Assembly (NCBI GenBank): GCA_963805295.1
Contig: CAWDTW010000041.1
Location: 124,001 to 188,000 of the forward strand
DNA length: 64,000 nt
From: Roseiarcus sp963805295
GTDB lineage: Bacteria; Pseudomonadota; Alphaproteobacteria; Rhizobiales; Beijerinckiaceae
Reading direction: 5' to 3'
Shown here: piece after piece, positions 24,987 through 33,960 of the stretch
How the letters are laid out: every line of letters begins with the position of its first letter
Position numbering within the stretch: the first letter of the stretch is position 1
The notes under the pieces: generated by a model
What the model was told of the DNA's origin: nothing
Databases searched by the model: none
What the model saw: only the letters and a program-made list of their open reading frames with translations
Program-made: the position numbers and the translations under genes

Positions 24987-25012
24987 ATTATATTCGAAGT
25001 TGCTAATATAAT
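24987..25012. promoter_or_regulatory. AT-rich inverted repeat upstream of sqr-like gene
   Basis: ATTATATT-N10-AATATAAT, a perfect 8-bp dyad ending 17 bp upstream of the ATG at 24970. Within it ATTC-N8-TAAT differs by one base from the box in front of the fmdB gene. Likely operator and promoter of the sqr transcript. Confidence 0.55.
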
Positions 25013-25162
25013 CGTGCGCCGGTCCGAGGGCAAGCCGCCGTGGCGATGTTCCTTTTCGCGCCGGCAGCGCCGGGAAAGGCCTTGACGCGCATGCGGTTGC
25101 GTTCGCTCCGCGCAAGCGCTAACTGCGGCGGCTTCGCCTCGATCGCCTGCTGGGGTACAAGA

Positions 25163-25939
25163 ATGAATCCGGAAAAGTTCGCGTTCGCCGTCGCCGTCGC
25201 CATCTTCGCCGGCGGAGCGCTCGGTCTCGTCCTGCGGGCCACTCTGCCGGAGAAGCACGTGACCGGTGGCGGCAAGGACATGGTCGGCGCGGTCGTCGGC
25301 CTCCTCACGCTGCTGTCGGCTCTGGTCCTCGGCCTCCTCATTTGGACCGCCTACGGGGTCTATTCGGCCCAGAACGTCGCGATTCAGACCCTTGCCGCGA
25401 AGGCCTTGGACTTCGACCTCGCCCTTGCGGATTACGGGCCTGAGGCGAACACTGTGCGCGCACAATTCCGACAGGGTGTGGCGCATGCCATCGACCAGGT
25501 CTGGGGGGCCAGCGGAGGCGACAGCAACTTCGCGGCCGACAACTTCACCGCCGCCATTCGGAGCCAGCACAAGTGGGAAGCCTCCCTGGCAAGCCTCCAT
25601 CCCTCGACGGACGCGCAAAAGCAGGCGCTCGCCGCCGCGACGTCGGCCATAAAGTCAATCGCTCAGTCGCGATTGCAGATGTCCCTCGCACTGACCAATC
25701 CCGTTTCCTTTCCGCTCGTGCTGATCGTGGCCGGATGGGCGACGCTTCTCTTTTTCGGCTACGGCCTGTTGTCCGGAGGCGGACTCGCCTCTCTCGTCGC
25801 CATGGCCCTCGGCGCGACCGCGGCCGCGAGCGCCGTCTTACTGATCCTCGACCTCAGCAATCCCTATTCGGGCGTCTTTCTCGTCTCCTCTGCGCCGCTC
25901 GAACAGGTGCTGGCGGTGATGGGCAAGGAAAACCAATAG
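25163..25939 (+). CDS. DUF4239 (bestrophin-like) membrane protein
   Basis: 258 residues from the ATG at 25163. Membrane segments near the N-terminus (FAFAVAVAIFAGGALGLVL; VVGLLTLLSALVLGLLIWTA) and C-terminus (VSFPLVLIVAGWATLLFFGY; SLVAMALGATAAASAVLLIL). The segment between them is helical and soluble (DFDLALADYGPEANTVRAQF, QSRLQMSLALTNPVSF). The ending LDLSNPYSGVFLVSSAPLEQ is typical of DUF4239 proteins, which resemble bestrophin channels; transport function is unproven. Confidence 0.82.
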   Translation: MNPEKFAFAVAVAIFAGGALGLVLRATLPEKHVTGGGKDMVGAVVGLLTLLSALVLGLLIWTAYGVYSAQNVAIQTLAAKALDFDLALADYGPEANTVRAQFRQGVAHAIDQVWGASGGDSNFAADNFTAAIRSQHKWEASLASLHPSTDAQKQALAAATSAIKSIAQSRLQMSLALTNPVSFPLVLIVAGWATLLFFGYGLLSGGGLASLVAMALGATAAASAVLLILDLSNPYSGVFLVSSAPLEQVLAVMGKENQ

Positions 25940-26041
25940 GCCGGCCGGAGCTGAGACCCCCGGGCCGGCGCCCACTTCGACGTCCGGCGCTCGCCCGGAT
26001 TTGACTTGCCTTTCAGCGCCGCCGGCGGAAAGGCATGGGTC

Positions 26042-27287
26042 ATGACCTCCGGCAGTTCGATCTCCGGCTTCGCCGCCCCGGCCGCCGATCCGCCGCTGAC
26101 GCGGCGCGGCGAGGCGCGGTTCTGGCGGGTGAGCCTCGCCCTGTTCATCGGCAGCTTGGCCACCTTCGCGCTGCTCTATTGCGTCCAGCCGCTGCTGCCG
26201 ACCTTCGCGCGGACCTTTTCGGTCTCGCCCGCCGCAGCCAGCCTCTCGCTGTCGGCGGCGACGGGCGTGCTGGCGCTCGCCATGTTCGGCGCGGGGGCGC
26301 TGTCCGACGCCTTCGGGCGCAAGGCGGTCATGGCGGCCTCGCTCGCCGCCGCGGCGGCCGCGACGCTCGCCATCGCCTTCGCGCCGAACTGGCCCGCGCT
26401 GATCGCGCTGCGTGCGCTGACCGGGCTCGCGCTCGTCGGGCGTTCCGGCCGTCGCCATGGCCTATCTCGCCGAGGAGATGGATCGCTCGGCGGTCGGGCT
26501 GGCGATGGGCCTCTATATCGCGGGCAGCACGCTCGGCGGCATGGGCGGGCGTCTGGCGGTCGCCGCGATCGCCGAACTCGGCGGCTGGCGCGCCGGAGTG
26601 GGCGCGATCGGCGCGTTCTCGCTCGCCTGTTCGGTCGCGTTCGCGCTGTCCCTGCCGCCGCGGCGCTCGATCGTTGCGAAGGCGCAACCGCTCGCTATCC
26701 TTCCGTCGATCCGGATCCATCTTGGCGACCCGGGGCTGCGCTATCTCTATGCGCTCGGCTTTCTCATGATGGGCGCCTTCGTCACCACCTACAATTACAT
26801 CGGGTTTCGCCTCGCGGCGCCGCCGTTCTCGCTGAGCCAGGCTTCGATCGGCCTGGTCTTCGTCATCTATCTCGTCGGCGCCGTCGCCTCGGCGGCGGCG
26901 GGCGAACTCGCGGGGCGCTACGGCCGGCGGCGGGTCATCGGTCCGGCGATCGTTCTGATGCCGCTCGGCGCGCTTGCGACGCTATCGGACAACCTGCCGT
27001 CGACCCTCTTCGGCGTGGGCCTGGTGACGGCCGGATTTTTCGGCGGGCACTCGATCGCCTCGAGCTGGATCGGGCTCCGCGCGGAGAAGGCGCGGGCGCA
27101 GGCGAGCGCCCTCTACCTCTTCTTCTATTACCTCGGCTCGAGTCTCGCCGGCTGGTTCGGCGGCTGGGTCCTCGCCCGGGCCGGATGGCCGGGCGTCGCC
27201 GCGTTCGTCGGCGCCCTCGCCGTGCTCGCGCTCGTTGTCGCGCTGCGGCTCATGCGCGTGCCGCCGCCGGCGCACTGGCGGCTTTAG
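26042..27287 (+). pseudogene. MFS transporter (YnfM-like), frameshifted
   Basis: Twelve-helix major facilitator protein. The N-terminal half (LALFIGSLATFALLYCVQPL, with the MFS signature GALSDAFGRKAVM) is in one frame. After ALTGLAL near 26438 an extra G in GTCGGGCGTT moves the frame. The second part begins VPAVAMAYLAEEMDRSAVGL and runs to VPPPAHWRL at 27287, including AGELAGRYGRRRVIGP. YnfM-type exporters are drug/solute exporters of uncertain substrate. Ends 10 bp before recO. One indel separates the two halves. Confidence 0.83.
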
Positions 27288-27297
27288 GGGCGCTCCC

Positions 27298-28035
27298 ATG
27301 GAATGGCGCGACGAAGGGCTCGTCATCGGCGTCCGCAGGCACGGCGAGCATTCGGCGATCGTCGAGGCGATGACCCGGTCGCACGGCCGCCATCTGGGCC
27401 TCGTGCGCGGCGGACGCTCGGCGCGGCTCAACGCGGCGCTCCAGCCCGGCAACACGCTCGGCCTCGTCTGGCGGGCCCGGCTCGACGAGCATCTCGGCGC
27501 CTTCGCCGTCGAGCCGTTGGCGCTGAGAGCGGGGCGCCTGATGGGGAGCGCGATGGCGCTCGCCGGCATCAACTATCTCGGCGCATTGGCGCGGCTCCTG
27601 CCCGAGCGCGATCCGCACGAGGCGGTCTACGAGGCGCTGACGCTGATCGCCGAACGGCTCGACAACGAGGCGCTCGCCCCGCCGCTCGTGGCGCGGTTCG
27701 AGGCGCAGATTCTGGCCGAATGCGGGTTCCGGCTCGACCTTTCCCGCTGCGCCGCGACCGGAACGAGCGAGAGCCTCGCCTATGTCTCGCCGCGGTCGGG
27801 CAGGGCGGTGAGCCGCGAGGCCGGCGCGCCCTGGCGCGACCGCCTCCTGCCGCTGCCCGCCTTCCTGCGCGAGGGCGCAAAACTCGAGGCGCGCCCCAGC
27901 GCCGACGAGATCGCCGACGGCTTCCGCATGACCGGCTTCTTTCTGCTGCGCGATCTCTTCGCGACCCGCGGCGAGCCGCTGCCGGATTCCCGCCGCGCCT
28001 TTCTGGCGGCGGCGGCGAAGGCGGGAGGAGGATGA
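27298..28035 (+). CDS. recO: DNA repair protein RecO
   Basis: 245 residues. N-terminal OB-fold start MEWRDEGLVIGVRRHGEHSA then LVRGGRSARLNAALQPGNTL. The middle helical domain has LPERDPHEAVYEALTLIAER. The C-terminal part FEAQILAECGFRLDLSRCAA is typical of RecO. With RecF and RecR it loads RecA onto SSB-coated DNA in gap repair. The ATG at 27298 matches the family start. Follows the broken MFS gene closely. Confidence 0.93.
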   Translation: MEWRDEGLVIGVRRHGEHSAIVEAMTRSHGRHLGLVRGGRSARLNAALQPGNTLGLVWRARLDEHLGAFAVEPLALRAGRLMGSAMALAGINYLGALARLLPERDPHEAVYEALTLIAERLDNEALAPPLVARFEAQILAECGFRLDLSRCAATGTSESLAYVSPRSGRAVSREAGAPWRDRLLPLPAFLREGAKLEARPSADEIADGFRMTGFFLLRDLFATRGEPLPDSRRAFLAAAAKAGGG

Positions 28036-28045
28036 CCCTCGGCGC

Positions 28046-28828
28046 TCAGATGCCGGCGTACCACTCGTAGCCGCGGTCTTCCCAGAAGCCGCCGCGGCCG
28101 CGCCCGAGCCCGGCGAAGTTTTCGATCGCCTCGATCCGCATCACGTATTTGGCCATCTTGTAGCCGAGCTGGCGCTCGACCCTGAGCCTCAGCGGCGCGC
28201 CGTGTTCGACGGTCAGCGGCGCGTAGTTCATCTCGTAGGCGAGGATGGTCTGCGGATGAAAGGCGTCGATGAGGTCGATCGTCTCGTAATAGCGCCCGTT
28301 GTTGTCGAGCGTCTCCTCCAGCGTGTCGGCGCAGAAGAAGGCGATATAGCGCGCCTGCGGCTTCAGGCCCGCGACGGCGAGCAGGGCCGAGAGCTCGGCG
28401 CCCTTCCACTGGCCGATGCAGCTCCAGCCCTCGACGCAGTCGTGCCGGGTGATCTGCGAGCGCGCCGGCAGGGCGCGCAAATCCGCGGCCGAGAGTTTCA
28501 TCGGCCGTTCGACGAGACCGCCGACCTCGAGCCTCCAGTCGGAAAAGCCGCGCTGGCTGAGCGCGACATAGTCGGGATCGTCGGGATCGATCGAGCCGTT
28601 CGGCTTGAAATATGGGGTGATCGCGCCGGGCGGATATTCGCGGGCAAGCGCAAGCCGCGGCGCGAGCAGGGCGCGCTGGGCCGCCTCGGTCAGGATTTCG
28701 GCCTTGTCGAGGATCGACATCACCGCGGGGTCGCGCGAATCGAGGCTGCAGCCGGCGAGCGGCAGCAGGCCGCCGGCGGCAAGGCCGCGCAGGATCGAGC
28801 GGCGGCTCACGAGACGGGCGCGGCTCAT
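28046..28828 (-). CDS. Sulfite-oxidase-family molybdopterin enzyme (MsrP/YedY-like)
   Basis: 260 residues. Twin-arginine-type signal MSRARLVSRRSILRGLAAGG followed by a lipobox-like LAGC. The oxidoreductase molybdopterin domain has RLEVGGLVERPMKLSAADLR, then RHDCVEGWSCIGQWKG, whose first cysteine is the expected molybdenum ligand, and GAPLRLRVERQLGYKMAKYV. Exported folded with cofactor to the periplasm. The gene overlaps the upstream cytochrome b gene by four bases, as in MsrPQ-type pairs, though the partner here is b561-like rather than MsrQ. Substrate unproven; methionine-sulfoxide or sulfite-type chemistry is inferred. Confidence 0.88.
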   Translation of the reverse strand: MSRARLVSRRSILRGLAAGGLLPLAGCSLDSRDPAVMSILDKAEILTEAAQRALLAPRLALAREYPPGAITPYFKPNGSIDPDDPDYVALSQRGFSDWRLEVGGLVERPMKLSAADLRALPARSQITRHDCVEGWSCIGQWKGAELSALLAVAGLKPQARYIAFFCADTLEETLDNNGRYYETIDLIDAFHPQTILAYEMNYAPLTVEHGAPLRLRVERQLGYKMAKYVMRIEAIENFAGLGRGRGGFWEDRGYEWYAGI

Positions 28829-29667
28829 GGCGTTTCCTCCGGAATCCGGTATCGGCCGGTGATGATGGAGCGCATGTTGTTGACGACGCCGGACACGAGC
28901 ACCATCGCGATATGCACGACGACGAAGCCGACGAGGTAAGCCGCCAGAACGAAATGCACGGTGCGCGCCGACTGGCGCCCGTGGAAGAGCGTGACCAGCC
29001 ACGGAAAGGCCGCGTCCATCGCCGGCGACATCGTCAGCCCCGCCAGCACGAGCACGGCGAACGCGACGACCACGCTGAGATAGGCGAGCTTCTGCAGCAC
29101 GTTGTAGCGGAGCGCCGCGTCCCCTCTGGGAAAGCGCAGGCGCGCGTGATCGAGGATCGTGCGCGGGATCGCCCCGAGATCGGCCCAGGTCGGCAGAAGG
29201 TCGCCGAGATGGCGGCCGATGAAGAGATTGGCGACATAGACGAGGCCGTTGACGACCAGCAGCCAGGCGAAGAAGAAGTGCCAGCGTCTGCCCATCGCCA
29301 GATCCTGTTCGGCCGGCAGGGTCGCCCAGGAGGGGAATCCGCGCTCCTCCACCTCGCCGTCAGTCCCGAGCGAGGCGCCGAAGAGCCCCGTCGTGTCGAA
29401 CGAGCGCCCGAACAGCGTGGTGACGCCGGTTAGGTCGCCGTCGACGCTCTCGCGCGCCGAAAAGGAGAGGAACGGATGCTTGAATTGGGTCGCCTCACCC
29501 CAGCTCAACGCCGGGCGGGCGTTGAAGATCTGCAGCCCGCTCATCAAGAGCATGAGAACGCAGAGCGCGTTGACCCAATGGCAGACGCGCACCAGGGCCG
29601 AATGCCGGACGACCACGCGGGGGGCGGCGACCGGCCGCGCCGAGGAAGCGGAAGGAATGGACGCCAT
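28825..29667 (-). CDS. Cytochrome b/b561-type membrane subunit
   Basis: 280 residues from the ATG at 29667. Membrane segments carry haem-ligand histidines: RVCHWVNALCVLMLLMSG, GRRWHFFFAWLLVVNGLVYV, and TVHFVLAAYLVGFVVVHIAM with two spaced histidines. A long insertion between helices 1 and 2 (SFSARESVDGDLTGVTTLFG) faces the periplasm. Such subunits carry electrons between quinol and periplasmic enzymes. Overlap with the downstream molybdoenzyme gene (ATGA) marks them as partners. An IS630 element starts 73 bp upstream and may have cut off the promoter. Confidence 0.88.
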   Translation of the reverse strand: MASIPSASSARPVAAPRVVVRHSALVRVCHWVNALCVLMLLMSGLQIFNARPALSWGEATQFKHPFLSFSARESVDGDLTGVTTLFGRSFDTTGLFGASLGTDGEVEERGFPSWATLPAEQDLAMGRRWHFFFAWLLVVNGLVYVANLFIGRHLGDLLPTWADLGAIPRTILDHARLRFPRGDAALRYNVLQKLAYLSVVVAFAVLVLAGLTMSPAMDAAFPWLVTLFHGRQSARTVHFVLAAYLVGFVVVHIAMVLVSGVVNNMRSIITGRYRIPEETP

Positions 29668-29740
29668 GGCGTTGATCTCCGCAAAGACTGGCGCTCTCAC
29701 CGGATACGGACGCGCGGGCGGGAAAGTTTCGCGTAGGCTA

Positions 29741-30978
29741 GTCGGCCGCGTCAACTAATTCGCAACCTTTGATCAATTCACTGCCTTCGGCACCCTTAGG
29801 GACGGAGGCGAGGATGGCTGCGCGGGAAGTTGCGGTAAAGAGGTACGTGGTTCGACTGAGCGCTGAGGAGCGCGAACGGCTTGAGGCGCTGAGGACCAAG
29901 GGAAAGATTCCGGCGAGGCGGCTGACGAAGGCGCTGATTTTGTTGAAGGCGGACGTCTCGGACGCGGGTGAAGGTTGGAGCGACAGCGAGATCATCAGGG
30001 CCTTAGATACGACCAAGTCGATGGTTTACTGCGTGCGAAAGCAACTGGTTGAGGAGGGGTTGGACGCGGTGCTGAGCCGCAAAGTCCGGGAGAGGCCGCC
30101 GGTGGCGCGGATTTTCGACGGCGAGAAGGAAGCCAAACTGATCGCCCTCGCGTGTTCCCAGCCTCCGGAAGGCTTTGCGCGCTGGAGCTTGCGGCTATTG
30201 GAGGAGAAGGTCGTCGAACTCAATATCGTCGACCGCGCCAGCGACAGCACGATTGGTCGTGTGCTAAAAAAAACATTGTCCAGCCCCACCGCAAAAAGTG
30301 CTGGGTCATCCCGCCTGAGGCGAATAGCGCCTTCGTAGCGGCGATGGAGGATGTGCTGGCTGTTTACATGCGGCCGCATGATCCTGAGCGACCACTGGTC
30401 TGTCTGGACGAGACGTCAAAGCAGTTGGTCGCCGAGACGCGCACGCCGATCCCCATGAAGCCGGGAAGCCCCGCCCGTCACGACTATGAATATGAGCGCC
30501 ACGGCGTCGCCAACCTCTTCATGATGTTCGCTCCCCTCGAAGGCTGGCGACAGGTCAAAGTGACCGACCGCCACACGGCCATCGACTACGCGCACGTCTT
30601 AAGGGACATCTCCGACACCCACTTTGCCGATGCCAAGATCATCACTTTGCTCCAGGACAACCTGAACATCCACGCCAAGTCTTCTCTCTACGAAGCCTTC
30701 CCCGCGACCGAGGCTCGCCGCCTCGTCAACCGCTTCGAATGGGTCTACACGCCCAAGCATGGCTCCTGGCTCGATTTGGCAGAATCCGAACTCGCCGTCC
30801 TCACTTCCCAGTGCCTCGATCGGCGCATCCCAGACCACAAAACCCTCATCCGCGAGGTCGGCGCCTGGGTCAGACACCGCAACCTCCGCCACGCCAAGGC
30901 CGACTGGCGCTTCACCACGGACGACGCCCGCATCAAGCTCAAGCACCTATACCCCGTGCTTTAGATGAATTGGCCGAC
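29741..30978 (+). mobile_element. Complete IS630-family insertion sequence (1238 bp)
   Basis: Flanked by TA dinucleotides (29739-29740 and 30979-30980), the IS630/mariner target duplication. Imperfect inverted ends: GTCGGCCGCGTCAACTA on the left and, reversed, GTCGGCCAATTCATCTA on the right. One transposase in two frames fills it. Confidence 0.82.
29814..30964 (+). CDS. IS630-family transposase (frameshift-expressed)
   Basis: The first frame from the ATG at 29814 (GGAGG upstream) encodes the helix-turn-helix part (RYVVRLSAEERERLEALRTK, SDSEIIRALDTTKSMVYCVR). At the A8 run 30266-30273 the frame shifts by one base. The second frame continues QPHRKKCWVIPPEANSAFVA into the DDE catalytic domain: PLVCLDETSKQLV, IITLLQDNLNIHAKSS, YTPKHGSWLDLAESELAVL, ending at 30964. 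A one-base slip at an A-run is normal for two-frame IS630 elements, so the element may be functional. Confidence 0.86.
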
Positions 30979-31099
30979 TAGGTTCGCTTTGGCGATTTTT
31001 TGGGGCGGCGGCTGAAACTCCGCGCCGGCGGCTCCGTAACAGCTTCGTTCCGATCGACACGCCCAAGGCGCCGATCGGCTCGAACCGATGGAGACCAGC

Positions 31100-31657
31100 A
31101 TGAACGCCAGGATTTCGCTTTTCGCCGCGGCGCTCGCCGCCGGCGTCGTCTTCGCCGCGCCGGCTTTCGCCGAAATGACCAAGATGGTCGGCGGCGCGCC
31201 CATGTATCCGAGCAAGAACATCATCGAAAACGCGATCCACTCGAAGGACCATACGACCCTGGTCGCCGCGGTGAAGGCCGCGGGCCTCGCCGACACGCTC
31301 GAAGGCGCAGGGCCCTTCACCGTCTTCGCGCCGACCAACGAGGCCTTCGCCCGTCTGCCTGCCGGAACGGTCGACTCCCTGCTGCAGCCCGCGAACAAGG
31401 ACAAGCTAACCGCCATCCTGACCTATCACGTCGTGCCCGGCCGCCTCACCGAGGCCGACATCGACGCCATGATCAAGCAAGGCGGCGGCAAGGCGATGCT
31501 GAAGACGGTCGAGGGCGAGGACCTCGTCTTCGAGCACGGCGGCGGGCATCTGTGGGTCATCGACGCCAAGGGCGACAAGGCCGAAGTGACGATCCCGAAC
31601 GTGATGCAGTCGAACGGCGTCATCCAGGTCATCAACAAGGTGCTGCTGCCGGGCTGA
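31100..31657 (+). CDS. Secreted fasciclin-domain protein
   Basis: 185 residues with a signal peptide (MNARISLFAAALAAGVVFAA, cleavage near AFA-EM). One FAS1 domain: LVAAVKAAGLADTLEGAGPF, TVFAPTNEAFARLPAGTVDS, LTYHVVPGRL, and the closing NGVIQVINKVLLPG. FAS1 proteins are periplasmic or surface adhesion-type proteins. It is followed at 31780 by an ECF sigma/anti-sigma pair, a neighbourhood often seen for FAS1 genes in Alphaproteobacteria, suggesting co-regulation. Confidence 0.92.
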   Translation: MNARISLFAAALAAGVVFAAPAFAEMTKMVGGAPMYPSKNIIENAIHSKDHTTLVAAVKAAGLADTLEGAGPFTVFAPTNEAFARLPAGTVDSLLQPANKDKLTAILTYHVVPGRLTEADIDAMIKQGGGKAMLKTVEGEDLVFEHGGGHLWVIDAKGDKAEVTIPNVMQSNGVIQVINKVLLPG

Positions 31658-31779
31658 GCGTTCCTCCCGCCCATCCTCGGCTTGCGGCGAGCGGGCGCTT
31701 TCGCAGCGCCCGCTTTTTCGCGGCGGCGGCCGTGGCCGCGGTTGCGCGCGGAGCGCGCCGCATTCTAGGATCGCGCCCC

Positions 31780-32361
31780 ATGACCATCGGAGCGAACGCG
31801 CCGGGCGGCGGGGCGGAGGCCGGCGATAACGATCTGGCGGGCCTCATGCGCCGGGTCGCTCAGCGCGACGAGACGGCGTTCAGGGCGCTCTACCGGCAGA
31901 CCAGCGCGAAACTCTACGGAATCGTCTTTCGCATCCTTCCCCGGAAGGACGTAGCCGCCGAGGCGCTGCAGGAGGCCTACGTCCGCATCTGGGAACGGGC
32001 CGGCGATTTCGACGCCGCCAAGGGCTCGCCGCTCGCCTGGATGGCGACGATCGCCCGCAACCGCGCGCTCGACGAAGTGCGCCGGGTTCGTCCGCCTTCG
32101 CTCGAGGATATGCCCGAGAGTTTTGAGCCCGCCGCCGACCCTGTCGATCCGCTCGCTTCGCGCGAGCGGTCCGAGCGGCTGGCGGCGCTCATCGCGTGCC
32201 TCGAGGCGCTCGAGCAGGACAAGCGGGCCATCGTGCTGCTCGCGTACTATCACGGCGCGAGCCGCGAGGCGCTGGCGAAGCGTTTCGGGCGGCCCGTGCC
32301 GACGATCAAGACCTGGCTGCACCGAAGCCTGGCGCAATTGAGGGATTGCCTGTCGTCATGA
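31780..32361 (+). CDS. ECF-family RNA polymerase sigma factor
   Basis: 193 residues. Sigma-2 region: TAFRALYRQTSAKLYGIVFR, AEALQEAYVRIWERAGDFDA, SPLAWMATIARNRALDEVRR. Sigma-4 region: RAIVLLAYYHGASREALAKR, then PVPTIKTWLHRSLAQLRDCL. Resembles the SigK/RpoE-type ECF factors paired with RskA-like anti-sigma proteins. The stop overlaps the anti-sigma start (ATGA at 32358). Confidence 0.92.
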   Translation: MTIGANAPGGGAEAGDNDLAGLMRRVAQRDETAFRALYRQTSAKLYGIVFRILPRKDVAAEALQEAYVRIWERAGDFDAAKGSPLAWMATIARNRALDEVRRVRPPSLEDMPESFEPAADPVDPLASRERSERLAALIACLEALEQDKRAIVLLAYYHGASREALAKRFGRPVPTIKTWLHRSLAQLRDCLSS

Positions 32362-33085
32362 CCCCCGACGACGATTTCGCCGCCGCCGAATTCGCGCTTG
32401 GCACGCTGAGCGCGAGCGAGCGCGCGACCCTGGCCGCGCGGCGTCTCCGGGAGCCCGATCCGACGCGGCGATCCGCGCCTGGGAGGCGCGTCTCCAACCG
32501 CTCGCCGAGGCCGCGCCGCCGATCGAGCCGCCCGACGATTATCTGGCGGCGATCGAGGCGCGCATCGGGACGGCGGCGTCCGCAGCGACGCCCGCGCCGG
32601 AGGCCGAGCCGCGACCGGACGCTGGCGTCGTCTCCTTGCGGCGGAGCCTCGCGCGCTGGCGCGCCGCGGCGATCGCCGCGTCCTCTCTCGCGGCGCTGCT
32701 GGCGATCGGCCTCGCCGTGCGCGAGACGACGGGGGAGCGGACCCCGCGCGAATATGTCGCGATCCTGCAGAAGGACGCCGCCTCGCCCGCCTTCGAGGTG
32801 ACGGTCGACCTCGACCGGCAGGAATTGACGGTGCGCCCGGTCGCGGCCGAGACCCCGCCGGGCAAGGCTTACGAACTCTGGATCATCGACCCGAAACTCG
32901 GCGCGCCGCGCTCGCTCGGGGTGATCGGCGAGGCGACGCGCGCGGCGAGCCTTGCGGCTTACGATCGCGCCGTGGTCGAAGGCGCCACCTACGCCGTCAC
33001 CGTCGAGCCGCCCGGCGGCTCGCCGAACGGCAAGCCGTCAGGCCCGCCGGTGTTCGTCGGCAAGCTGATCCCGGTCGGGCCGTAG
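32358..33085 (+). pseudogene. Anti-sigma factor (RskA-like), frameshifted
   Basis: Starts MTPDDDFAAAEFALGTLSAS, the usual zinc-less anti-sigma start, then shifts frame near 32455-32465. It continues as DAAIRAWEARLQPLAEAAPP, a single membrane segment (AAAIAASSLAALLAIGLAV), and the periplasmic RskA domain (LDRQELTVRPVAAETPPGKA, YELWIIDPKLGAPRSLGVIG) to 33085. It would hold the sigma factor at the membrane and release it on a signal. One indel separates the sigma-binding and membrane halves. Confidence 0.85.
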
Positions 33086-33091
33086 ACCGCC

Positions 33092-33944
33092 TCAGACGCC
33101 GAGCCTCTTCGCAAGCTCGGCGCGCATCACGCCTGGGTCGACGTCGACGCCGGTCCAGTATTTGACACCGATCACGCCCTGGTTCACCAGCATGCCGAGC
33201 CCGTCCAGCGTTCGGCAGCCGCGCGCCTCGGCGCTTTGGATGAGCAGGGTGCGGGGCGGATTGGGGATGACGTCGGCCACGACCATGGACGGGGCCGAGC
33301 GAGTCGACGTCGAGATCGAGCCGTCCGTCGATGTCCGGATAGAGCCCGATCGACGTCGCGTTGACGACGATGTCGGCGTCTTCGGGCACGCGGAACGCCT
33401 GCGGCCAGAGCACGAATTCGGCCTCGGCGTTCGTCCGCGCGTCGAGGAGGTCTAGAAGCGGCTCGGCGCGGTCGCGGCCGCGGTTCACCACGACGATGCG
33501 GCCTGCGCCGGCGAGCGCCAGCTCGACGCCGACGGCCCGGGCCGCGCCCCCCGCGCCGAAGATCACGACTTTTTTGCCGGCCGGATCGATGACCGTGCTG
33601 AGCGCGGCGACGAAGCCGCGGCCGTCGGTGTTTTCGCCGATCAGCCTGTCGCCGCGCCGCACGACGGTGTTGACCGCGCCGATGAGGGCGGCCGACTCGC
33701 CGAGCCCGTCCAGATGGTCGATCACCGCGACCTTGTGCGGGATCGAGCAGTTGAACCCGGCCCAGCCCATCGCCCGGGCGCCGCGCACGGCGTCGCCGAG
33801 CAGCTCGGGCGGCACCTCGCAGTTGATGTAGCGCGCCGCGATCCGATGGTGGCGATAGGCCGCCTCGACCATCGCGACCGTCGGGTTTTCCGCCGCGGGC
33901 ATGGCGAAAGAGCCGGTCAGCATCGGCAGGAAATTGACGCTCAA
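33092..33944 (-). pseudogene. aroE: Shikimate dehydrogenase, frameshifted near the C-terminus
   Basis: Reduces 3-dehydroshikimate to shikimate with NADPH in aromatic amino-acid synthesis. From the TTG at 33944 (GGGAGG five bases upstream) the frame runs through NCSIPHKVAVIDHLD (catalytic Lys), GAVNTVVRRGDRLIGENTDG and VVIFGAGGAARAVGVELALA to about 33295. There one extra base breaks it. The correct end (MVVADVIPNPPRTLLIQSAE ... AELAKRLGV) follows in the next frame to 33092. Since aroE is normally essential for prototrophy, the indel is more likely an error in the sequence, unless a second copy exists. Confidence 0.86.
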
Positions 33945-33960
33945 CGGAGCCTCCCGAGCT

